Assembly (NCBI GenBank): GCA_017454325.1
Contig: JAFTDG010000012.1
Location: forward strand, 1 to 38,525
Length of the DNA stretch: 38,525 nt
DNA from: Desulfovibrio sp.
GTDB lineage: Bacteria > Desulfobacterota > Desulfovibrionia > Desulfovibrionales > Desulfovibrionaceae
Reading direction: 5' to 3'
The notes below the pieces were generated by a model. That model was given only the letters and a program-made list of their open reading frames with translations. It was not told the origin of the DNA and did no database searches. Below, piece after piece: positions 31,684-38,525 of the stretch (its first letter is position 1; the number at the start of each line of letters is the position of its first letter). Made by a program: the position numbers and the translations under genes.

Positions 31684-32634
31684 TTATGCCTTCTTGCTGT
31701 CCAGCCCCTGTCCCTGTTTGATGATGCGTGAGACGGCGGCCACCATTCCGGCGGCGTCAGCCACACCAGCGGGAATAATGAGCGTATTGCCGGTTTTGGC
31801 AAGATTGCCGAATTCGCTGATATAGGCTTCGGCGAGGCGCAGTTGTGCGGCGGCTACGGCATCATTGCCAAGCTGTTCTCCCACAATGCGCAGACCTTCG
31901 GCAGTGGCCGTTGCCACAGTACGGATTTGTGCAGCTTCACCCTCGGCCTGGTTGATCATGGCCTGCTTGCGCCCTTCGGATTCGGCAATAGCGGCCTTTT
32001 TGGCACCCTCGGCACGGTTGATCTGTGACTGCATTTCACCTTCAGATTCAGCTATGGTTGCGCGTTTCTCGCGTTCTGCGCGCATTTGTTTTTCCATGGC
32101 TTCCATGACCGTGGCTGGTGGGGTGATATCGCGGATTTCGTAGCGCAGCACTTTCACCCCCCAGGGTGCGGTTGCTGCGTCCAGGGCTTCCACAACTTCC
32201 TGGTTGATGCGCGTACGTTCTTCAAAGGTTTTGTCCAGTTCCAGCTTGCCAATAACCGAACGCAGGGACGTTTGGGCCAGCTGAATGGCGCCCCATTCGT
32301 AGTCTGATATGCCGTAGGCGGATTTTTCGGGCGTGATGACCTGCAGGTAGAGCACGCCATCAATATCCACGCTTACGTTGTCACGGGTAATGCAGGTCTG
32401 TTTGGGTACGTCCAGCACCTGTTCTTTAAGGCTGCGGCGATAGGCGCAGCGATCAATGAACGGAACGAGAATATGAAAGCCGGCAGACAGCACTTTATGG
32501 AATTTTCCCAGCCGTTCCACCACATAGGCTGTCTGGTTGGGCACCACTACTGCTGTCTTGATGAGCGTGATGACCACCAGCACCACCAGCAGAAACAGCC
32601 AGCCAGAACTGCTCAGAAATTCAATGGGATCCAT
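31684..32634 (-). CDS. qmcA: SPFH/band-7 membrane protein (QmcA/stomatin family)
   Basis: This 316-residue protein has an N-terminal membrane helix (about residues 10-30, LFLLVVLVVITLIKTAVVV), then the band-7 domain (QTAYVVERLGKFHKVLSAGFH, VDIDGVLYLQV, YGISDYEWGAIQLAQTSLRS, ELDKTFEERTRINQEVVEAL, VLRYEIRDITPP), a Glu/Ala-rich coiled coil (about 195-255) and the oligomerisation tail. The ATG at 32634 has a gaggagg site; a start further upstream is unlikely. It lies 10 bases after the NfeD gene stop, the usual pairing. The pair helps organise membrane microdomains and has no obvious link to the T3SS. Confidence 0.93.
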   Translation of the reverse strand: MDPIEFLSSSGWLFLLVVLVVITLIKTAVVVPNQTAYVVERLGKFHKVLSAGFHILVPFIDRCAYRRSLKEQVLDVPKQTCITRDNVSVDIDGVLYLQVITPEKSAYGISDYEWGAIQLAQTSLRSVIGKLELDKTFEERTRINQEVVEALDAATAPWGVKVLRYEIRDITPPATVMEAMEKQMRAEREKRATIAESEGEMQSQINRAEGAKKAAIAESEGRKQAMINQAEGEAAQIRTVATATAEGLRIVGEQLGNDAVAAAQLRLAEAYISEFGNLAKTGNTLIIPAGVADAAGMVAAVSRIIKQGQGLDSKKA

Positions 32635-32644
32635 TACGGCCTCC

Positions 32645-33121
32645 TCAGTTATTGGTAACGTGTGCTGTGTACGGGGCAACGCGCAGCGTGAGCGTATCGT
32701 TGGGCAGCGCGTCCAGCACCGTGATGGGAGCATCCTTTGTCAGGGGAATATCGGCGACGGCGCGCCAGAAGCTGCCGCCCACATACACTTCACCCATCTG
32801 ATTGGGCATGATGTCGCGGCTGACCGTTCCGCTTTCCCCCTGCAGGGGGTGTGGCGGGGCAGCTTCAGAGAGGCCGTTGTCATCAGTCCGACGGGAGCGG
32901 CCGCCGAAAATCGAGCGCAGGCGACGGCGTAAAAAAATCAGAGTGGCGATGGATACTGTCGCAAAAACGATAAGCTGTATGTTGATTCCAAGGTCCATCA
33001 GGGCGGTCAGGGCAGCGGCCCAGGCGCCAACGCCGAAGAAAAGGAGTACCTGGGTGGGAGTGAGCAGCTCAGCTCCGAGAAAGGCCAGGCCCAGCAGAAA
33101 CCAAAGCAGTGAAGCACTCAT
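32645..33121 (-). CDS. nfeD: NfeD-family membrane protein
   Basis: This 158-residue short-form NfeD protein has membrane helices in its first 75 residues (LLWFLLGLAFLGAELLTP, then VLLFFGVGAWAAALTALM and LIVFATVSIATLIFLRRRL) and a C-terminal OB-fold domain (MGEVYVGGSFWRAVAD ... VLDALPNDTLTLRV). The ATG at 33121 has an aaggag site nine bases upstream. It is the first gene of a two-gene operon with the SPFH protein, its usual partner. Confidence 0.92.
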   Translation of the reverse strand: MSASLLWFLLGLAFLGAELLTPTQVLLFFGVGAWAAALTALMDLGINIQLIVFATVSIATLIFLRRRLRSIFGGRSRRTDDNGLSEAAPPHPLQGESGTVSRDIMPNQMGEVYVGGSFWRAVADIPLTKDAPITVLDALPNDTLTLRVAPYTAHVTNN

Positions 33122-33356
33122 AATGACGTACTCCTTGACGATGACAGACGGCACGTACAGGTGGCAGAGCAATCTCGGCAAAACAACAATATCTGACACC
33201 AGCATGTCAGGCAAGTAGCGTGCTCTTGGCAGAATAATTTCGCTTGCCTTCCATATTGCCTTTGCTGCGCCTTGAACACAGGCTGTGGGTATGGTAGCAA
33301 GAAAGCAATACCTTGGGCTGGCGTGTCGCTACAGTACGCCGGCCATGGGAGCTGCT

Positions 33357-35990
33357 ATGTTCCTGAGCCGCATAACAGGTTTTTTTTCACGTCTTGTGGG
33401 GCGAGATAGTACGAAGGCAGACCAATCTTCACCCGCATCTCAGGATGCTGTGGAACTGTTTTTTACCAGACGCCATCATTCATTCAAGCTTTTTCTTACG
33501 GCATGGAATGCCTTTCAGGAAACCATGACCGAGCTGGAATATACCCTCTGCTGTGACCACCCCTTTGGCCTGTACCGGGTACGGGCACTGTGTACGAGTA
33601 TGGCCACGCAGGTGTTTCAGTGTATCAAGCAGCTGGAGTTACTGGACAAAGCACCCTGTTCCACCCTGTACCAACGCTTTGGCGAGCTGCAAAAACAGGT
33701 GGCTGGCGAGGTGTACGAGCCGGAATCCTGCCTGCTTGGTCCATTTGTAGTGCCTTTGGGACGAGGGAAGGATGCAGCGCTTGAAGCCCTGTGCCGTGAG
33801 AATATGTGCCTGATTGATCCCGGCACGCTTCGGGTTGAGTCCCTGCGCACGCAATTCCCCGAAGCTGTGCCCCAGGGTTTTGTGATTACCGCTGCGGGCT
33901 GCCAGCATTACTTCCAGAGCAACGGTCTGCAGAATGAGATCAACCGGCGCATACAGGCAGCGGGAGGGCTTGAACCCAAAACGCTTTCCCGTCTTTCCCG
34001 TCAACTGGGGGAGCTGGTTGAGAATACCCCCCTGCCGGATGATTTGCGCACGGCAGTGCTGGAGGCTGTGGGGCGGTTGCGTAACATGTATGCCGGCTGT
34101 GACATGCAGCTTCTGTTGCGCGGGCGCGTATGGCCGCCAGATGCGGGCGAAAGCTGCGGCGTTGTGGTATGGGGGCCGCCTGTGCCCCTGCACGCTCCAG
34201 ATGAGGCTGTGCTCAAGGCCGTGCTGGGAACGCTGGCCCGCAAACAGTACTCTCAGACCCTGGTGTACCGTCGTGCCCGTGGCCTGACAGAACTTGGCAC
34301 GGGGCTGTGTATTACCTGTATGGCCGTGGCCAAAGGGTGTCGCGGAGGCCTTGTGCAGACCCGTGCGCCACTGCAGCCCGACAGCCCTGACAGTTATGTC
34401 TATGCCTGTGACGGCCTGCCGCAAAATGTGGAATACGCCACTATGCCTGTACACTGGGTACGTGTCTCGCACAGCGTTCCGCGCCAGGTAACCATGTTGC
34501 ACACCAGTCATCCCGGGCAGCCCGTGCTGGACGATGCTATCGCCATCCGTGCGGCAGAACTGGCGCAAGCTGTGGAAACGGCAGCCGGTTGCCCGCAGGT
34601 GTTGACATGGGTAGGCACGCCTTCGGGGCAGGTGCTCATGCTTATGACACGCCCCATGATGTCGTTATCTGACGCAGGAGATGGCCTGCCCCTGCCAGAG
34701 CATGCCTTGGAGCAGAGGGAAGATCGGTTGCTGGAGGGGGGAATGACGGTCTGCCCCGGGCGGGTTTGCAGCCCCGCCTGGATTGCCCGCAGATGGGAGG
34801 ACGTTCGCCGCTTTCCCAAAGGCGCCATCCTGATTGTGCCCGACGATGCGTACATCTGGGGTTCGCTTATTGATCGCGTTGCGGGCATTATTGTGGAACA
34901 GGGTACCCAGGGATCGCGTTTGGCCTCGCTGGCACGGGAATTTGGCAAACCAGCGGTATTTGGTATGCAACGGGCCACAGAAGTGGTGGAGAACGGGGAA
35001 CGCGTTACCTTGTGCGCAGATGTATGTTCGCTTTTTGCTGGCAGGCAGGATGCCCTGCTGCCCCGAACATCCCCTCGGCATGACTGCATGCCGGGCAGTC
35101 CCGTGTACCGCATTCTTCAGAATGCCTCCCGCCGTATTTTGCCCCTTACGCTTGATGTGGACAGCGTGGACTTCAGGGCCGATAAGTGCGCCACCTACCA
35201 CGATATTGTGCGCTATTGCCACGAGCGGGCTGTCAGCGCCATGTTCAGTTTGGGCTCAGAAAAGAAGTATGCCCCGCAAAGGGTCAAGCAGCTGCGGGAT
35301 ACAGTGCTCAAACAGTTCTGGGTGGTCAATTTGAGTGATGGCTTTGCCAGAACACCGGCCGGGCCGGTTATTGATGTGCAGGACATTGCCTCGCGCCCCA
35401 TGCTGGCCATATGGGGTGGCATGAATGCTCATCCCTGGCAGGGGCCACCGCCGGTGGACGGCAAGGGTTTTTTGTCTGTACTGTTCGAGGCCACGGCCAA
35501 TCCCAATCTTGATCCTGCGGCACAAACAGCCTATTTTACTGAAAAAAATTATTTTCTTATTTCTCATGATTATTGCAGCCTGCATTCACGCTTCGGATTC
35601 CACTTCGTGTCGGTGGAGGCACGTTTTTCAGAACGCACCAGCGAGAATTATCTGAATTTTCAGCTGCGTGGCGGCGCGGCAGATATAGAGCGACGTATAC
35701 TGCGCGTGCGATTTGTGGCTGATATTCTCTGGGAGTTTGGTTTCACTCCTGTGGTACATAATGACGCCGTTAGCGCTACGCTCAAGGGCATTGGGGCGGA
35801 AGATGGCGAGCATTTGCTGGCCGTGGCAGGGTATATGACAATCCATACGCGTCAGCTTGACATGATTATGCAGGATGCCGCCCAGGTCGCCTCCCGCCGT
35901 GAGGTAATGCTACAGCACTGTCGAGCCCTATACAGGGGCGAGATTTCCCCCAGAGAAGATGCATCATGCCAAAGGTCGCAGCCTGTTTAG
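33357..35990 (+). CDS. PEP-synthase-like protein, probably catalytically inactive
   Basis: This is a 877-residue protein from the ATG at 33357, which follows gggag; ATGs at 33291 and 33345 are alternatives. The N-terminal 120 residues are a helical domain also present in the gene starting at 38127. A degenerate nucleotide-binding region follows, lacking the usual RSS...ED signature (the place reads LLLRGRVWPPDAG). The mobile domain reads GIIVEQGTQGSRLASLARE then FGKPAVFG, aligning exactly with the PEP synthase swivelling domain, but the phosphorylated His is replaced by Arg (codon 34917-34919, about residue 521). The C-terminal part (about 590-870) is unlike the PEP-binding barrel. It is probably a regulatory pseudoenzyme. 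The stop overlaps the ribosome site of the histidine kinase gene. Confidence 0.8.
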   Translation: MFLSRITGFFSRLVGRDSTKADQSSPASQDAVELFFTRRHHSFKLFLTAWNAFQETMTELEYTLCCDHPFGLYRVRALCTSMATQVFQCIKQLELLDKAPCSTLYQRFGELQKQVAGEVYEPESCLLGPFVVPLGRGKDAALEALCRENMCLIDPGTLRVESLRTQFPEAVPQGFVITAAGCQHYFQSNGLQNEINRRIQAAGGLEPKTLSRLSRQLGELVENTPLPDDLRTAVLEAVGRLRNMYAGCDMQLLLRGRVWPPDAGESCGVVVWGPPVPLHAPDEAVLKAVLGTLARKQYSQTLVYRRARGLTELGTGLCITCMAVAKGCRGGLVQTRAPLQPDSPDSYVYACDGLPQNVEYATMPVHWVRVSHSVPRQVTMLHTSHPGQPVLDDAIAIRAAELAQAVETAAGCPQVLTWVGTPSGQVLMLMTRPMMSLSDAGDGLPLPEHALEQREDRLLEGGMTVCPGRVCSPAWIARRWEDVRRFPKGAILIVPDDAYIWGSLIDRVAGIIVEQGTQGSRLASLAREFGKPAVFGMQRATEVVENGERVTLCADVCSLFAGRQDALLPRTSPRHDCMPGSPVYRILQNASRRILPLTLDVDSVDFRADKCATYHDIVRYCHERAVSAMFSLGSEKKYAPQRVKQLRDTVLKQFWVVNLSDGFARTPAGPVIDVQDIASRPMLAIWGGMNAHPWQGPPPVDGKGFLSVLFEATANPNLDPAAQTAYFTEKNYFLISHDYCSLHSRFGFHFVSVEARFSERTSENYLNFQLRGGAADIERRILRVRFVADILWEFGFTPVVHNDAVSATLKGIGAEDGEHLLAVAGYMTIHTRQLDMIMQDAAQVASRREVMLQHCRALYRGEISPREDASCQRSQPV

Positions 35991-36000
35991 GAGATCAGTG

Positions 36001-37710
36001 ATGCCGTCAACCATGTCATCTCCCCACCGGGGCTACAAGGCTATCCACCGCCGTGTGCTCATCATGCTTTTACTTATGGCATTGACGCCGCTGGTGGCAC
36101 TGGGGCTCTTCTGTATGGACAGGCTTACCGCCATCTATGACGAGAAGATCAGCGCCGGTCTGGAGGCCGTGGCCAGCAGCAAGCACCGTGCCCTGGATAC
36201 ATTTATGGGGGAGCGTATCGCCCAGATCAAAACTCTGGCTTTCACCCATTCCTACGACGAACTCAGCAATCCGTCACGTTTGAGCGCTATTTTCAGCGTG
36301 ATGCAGAGTAACAGCCGTTCTTTTGTTGATATGGGCATTATTGCCATGGACGGTCGCCACGTTTCCTATGTGGGCCCCTATGATCTGCATAAGGCCAACT
36401 ATGCCGAAACGCCCTGGTTTTCCGAAGTGTTGCGCAAGGGAATCTATGTCAGTGATGTGTTCATGGGATATCGGCATGTGCCTCATTTTATCATTGCTGT
36501 GCTGCGCCACGAGGGCAGAAGCAGTTTTATTCTTCGGGCCACCATTGATATGGAGGCTGTTGATGCCCTTTTGCAGCGTGTGTACTCCGGCCCGAGCAGC
36601 GATGCCTTCATTGTCAGTGAGCAGGGAATATTGCAGACCGATTCGCACCACAATGGGCCTATTTTAAGCAGGTATCCCGTTCCCGTGGAGCGCCTTGCCC
36701 GCAACAGCGTGGTTACACAGACGCAATCCACGGCAGATGGCAGGGAGATGCTTGCGGCCATGATGCGGCTGAATTCCATGCCATGGGTGCTTGTGGTCAT
36801 GGATGACGTGCGAGAAGGCCTTAAACCCTTGCGCCAGCTCAAGGGCTTTATTCTGTTATTCACGCTTCTGGGTGGCCTGCTCACTTGCATAGGCGCGGAA
36901 TTGTGCACACGCCGTTTGGTGGCTTCGTTGGAAGCCGCAGACCAAAAGCAGGCCCATATTGACGCGCGCATGCTGCAATCCAGCAAGATGGCTGCGCTGG
37001 GTAAAATGGCAGCGGGTGTGGCCCATGAGGTCAATAATCCCTTGATGCTGATTCAGGAAAATGCTGGGTGGATACGCGATTTGCTGGAGGATGAAGACGC
37101 TGCAACTATGCAGAATTACGAAGAAATTAAGGAAAGTACAGAGAAAATAGAGCAACACGTGCAGCGCGCCAAGGGAATTACGCAGCGTATGTTGGGCTTT
37201 GGGCGGCGCATGAACCCCGGGCGCACTGAAGTGCTTATCAATACCCTGGCAGAACAGGCCGTGGACATGCTGAAGACCGAGGCTGCCAACCGCAGTATCA
37301 CCATTGAACGGCACTATGACCCACAGGTGCCGGTTATTCTCTCTGACCCCGCACAACTGGAACAGGTGTTCATAAACATTATCGACAATGCCATCGACGC
37401 CATGGGCAGGGACGGCAGCATTACCATTGAGACACATGCCCAGGATGGCGGCGTGCGCATTTCCTTTACAGATACCGGGCCAGGCATGGACAGGGAGACA
37501 TTGCAGCGTATTTTCGACCCCTTCTTTACGACCAAGAAAGTGGGCGAAGGGACGGGGCTTGGCCTTGCCATCTGTTTTACCATTCTTGAAAAACTGGGCG
37601 GACGCATAGACGTGCAGAGTGAACAGGGGCACGGTACATCTTTTACCGTCAGTCTGCCGGCGGAACCGCCCCAGATGTTGCCAGAGGAAGGCGCTGAAGA
37701 GCAAAAATAG
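36001..37710 (+). CDS. Membrane sensor histidine kinase (Cache domain, NtrB-like core)
   Basis: This is a 569-residue protein. I chose the ATG at 36001 with a taggag ribosome site; an upstream ATG at 35959 would overlap the previous gene. A membrane helix (about residues 18-38) leads into a periplasmic Cache-type sensor (about 40-265; DMGIIAMDGRHVSYVGPYD is typical). A second helix (about 272-292) is followed by the phosphoacceptor GVAHEVNNPL with His342, the N box QVFINIIDNAIDAM, DTGPGMD, FDPFFTTK and GTGLGLAI. No HAMP domain is evident. It probably phosphorylates the receiver protein that follows. Confidence 0.93.
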   Translation: MPSTMSSPHRGYKAIHRRVLIMLLLMALTPLVALGLFCMDRLTAIYDEKISAGLEAVASSKHRALDTFMGERIAQIKTLAFTHSYDELSNPSRLSAIFSVMQSNSRSFVDMGIIAMDGRHVSYVGPYDLHKANYAETPWFSEVLRKGIYVSDVFMGYRHVPHFIIAVLRHEGRSSFILRATIDMEAVDALLQRVYSGPSSDAFIVSEQGILQTDSHHNGPILSRYPVPVERLARNSVVTQTQSTADGREMLAAMMRLNSMPWVLVVMDDVREGLKPLRQLKGFILLFTLLGGLLTCIGAELCTRRLVASLEAADQKQAHIDARMLQSSKMAALGKMAAGVAHEVNNPLMLIQENAGWIRDLLEDEDAATMQNYEEIKESTEKIEQHVQRAKGITQRMLGFGRRMNPGRTEVLINTLAEQAVDMLKTEAANRSITIERHYDPQVPVILSDPAQLEQVFINIIDNAIDAMGRDGSITIETHAQDGGVRISFTDTGPGMDRETLQRIFDPFFTTKKVGEGTGLGLAICFTILEKLGGRIDVQSEQGHGTSFTVSLPAEPPQMLPEEGAEEQK

Positions 37711-37744
37711 AAAGAGAGAGGCGGGCATGCTGCAAGGAGGCCAT

Positions 37745-38125
37745 ATGCGCGCACTGTTTGTGGATGATGAAGTGGAATTTTTGGAATTGATGCAAAAACG
37801 TCTGGCGCGGCGCGGTATGGATGTGTCAGTTGCTGCGGACGGGCAGACCGCATTGGATATATTGGACGCCACTGCCAGGGAAGGCGGTGAGCCCTTTCAG
37901 ATAGTGGTCATGGACGTGCGCATGCCAGGCATGGATGGCTTGGAAACACTGCGCCGTATGAAAGAGAAAATGCCACACTTGCCTGTCATACTGCTTACGG
38001 GGCATGCCTGTATGGGGGTGGCGGTGCAAGGTCTGGACCTCGGTGCCTATGACTATATGCTCAAGCCTGTGGCCATCAGCGAACTGATTATCAAGATGGA
38101 GGAAGCGGCCCGTTCTGCCGCGTGA
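37745..38125 (+). CDS. Single-domain response regulator (CheY-like receiver)
   Basis: This 126-residue receiver domain has acidic residues D7 and D8, phosphorylation site D57 in VVMDVRMPGMDG, a TGHA switch segment and LKPV lysine near residue 109. There is no output domain, so it must act through another protein, perhaps one of the PEP-synthase-like neighbours. The ATG at 37745 sits four bases after aaggagg; an ATG at 37727 is less likely. Its stop is one base before the next start. Confidence 0.92.
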   Translation: MRALFVDDEVEFLELMQKRLARRGMDVSVAADGQTALDILDATAREGGEPFQIVVMDVRMPGMDGLETLRRMKEKMPHLPVILLTGHACMGVAVQGLDLGAYDYMLKPVAISELIIKMEEAARSAA

Positions 38126-38126
38126 T

Positions 38127-38525
38127 ATGGCCTTTATTGATTGGCTGCGACGCCGGTTGGGGGCTGTGCCCCGCGAACCGGATCCGGCACAACTGGCCCG
38201 TGAAGAGGCCCTCAAGACGCGTCTGCGGGATCGCTGTATGCGCTTCAGGCGACTGCTCTCTGCCAACAAGGCAGCACTTGAAGCCATGAGTGATGTGGAA
38301 GAGCACCTTGCTGGCCCGCGTCCTTTTGATATGGCCTATGTGCAGGCGGTCTGTACACGGGCGGTTTCTGCAGTATTTCGCATGGTGCGCGACATCAACC
38401 AGCTCTCCGACAATGCCTATGCCTCGCTGCAGAAGGCCTTTGAGCGTGTTCAGGCTGCCATGCAGGAGCAGCTCGCTGTAATAACATCTGTGGAAGGCCC
38501 GTTTATTCTGCCCCTATCGGCCATC
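38127..38525 (+). CDS. PEP-synthase-like paralog, 5' part only (runs off the window)
   Basis: There are 133 codons before the edge. From about residue 38 (MRFRRLLSANKAALEAMSDV, PFDMAYVQAVCTRAVSAVFR, then GPFILPLSAI) it aligns throughout with residues 45-155 of the protein from 33357 (HSFKLFLTAWNAFQETMTEL, PFGLYRVRALCTSMATQVFQ, GPFVVPLGRG). The two genes are thus paralogs enclosing the kinase/receiver pair. Whether this copy keeps the catalytic His is beyond the window. Confidence 0.75.
   Translation, partial: MAFIDWLRRRLGAVPREPDPAQLAREEALKTRLRDRCMRFRRLLSANKAALEAMSDVEEHLAGPRPFDMAYVQAVCTRAVSAVFRMVRDINQLSDNAYASLQKAFERVQAAMQEQLAVITSVEGPFILPLSAI

Noticed and set aside
33229..33255. TTGGCA...TTGCC before the PEP-synthase-like gene, resembling a sigma-54 promoter
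   Set aside because: The GG to GC distance is far longer than sigma-54 promoters allow.
1..38525. CRISPR arrays, tRNA or rRNA genes, insertion sequences
   Set aside because: I saw no regularly spaced short repeats, cloverleaf-forming segments, or transposase-like reading frames. The only clear DNA repeats are those of the secreted-protein array.

Overview
The window is a type III secretion (T3SS) island that passes, at its right-hand end, into what looks like ordinary chromosome. It is a Gram-negative, moderately GC-rich bacterium: there is an outer-membrane secretin, periplasmic lipoproteins and a lytic transglycosylase. The gene style (paralogous, partly degenerate PEP-synthase-like proteins around a histidine kinase/response regulator pair, and a T3SS carrying a SpoIIE-type switch) points me to Desulfovibrionaceae or a related sulfate-reducer lineage. 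That taxonomic guess is inference only.

Layout. (1) 1-2019: a tandem array of at least four paralogous secreted-protein genes (the first only a 3' tail). They have near-identical ends, variable middles and a C-terminus resembling the needle protein. (2) 2223-15722: a tightly packed plus-strand operon, often with ATGA overlaps: translocator-type chaperone, CesT-type chaperone, sctC, sctD, YscE-like and YscG-like needle chaperones, sctJ, sctK, sctL, sctN, sctO, sctP, sctQ (with a probable internal start for SctQ-C), sctR, then a STAS antagonist, an anti-sigma-type kinase and a lytic transglycosylase. (3) 15800-18942 (minus): a SpoIIE-type membrane phosphatase and an ABC_sub_bind periplasmic protein. 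With the STAS and kinase genes they form a partner-switching module like that of the Bordetella Btr system. (4) 18943-19343: a 401-bp AT-rich divergent regulatory region. (5) 19344-21779: a sigma-54 enhancer-binding regulator, then the needle gene sctF. (6) 21880-27774: a 1964-residue protein with a T3SS-style N-terminus, long alanine-rich coiled coil and a UbiB/ABC1/ADCK-type atypical kinase domain. (7) 27938-31624: inner rod sctI, a Lar-like zinc-ribbon protein, a second CesT-type chaperone and a 723-residue secreted-protein candidate with an internal duplication. (8) 31684-38525: SPFH/band-7 and NfeD genes (minus), then two PEP-synthase-like paralogs flanking a histidine kinase and receiver protein.

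How it fits together. The apparatus genes give the secretin, basal body, ATPase/stalk/stator, C-ring, needle, inner rod and length control. SctS, SctT, SctU, SctV, a gatekeeper and clear hydrophobic translocators are absent and must be elsewhere if the system is complete. Several secreted-protein candidates (66, 645, 21880, 29453) start with the same MSQV[NH] residues. The kinase-bearing giant protein, encoded between needle and inner rod genes, is the most striking candidate for a new effector. The needle-like tandem array and the embedded phosphatase/kinase switch are the next most interesting.
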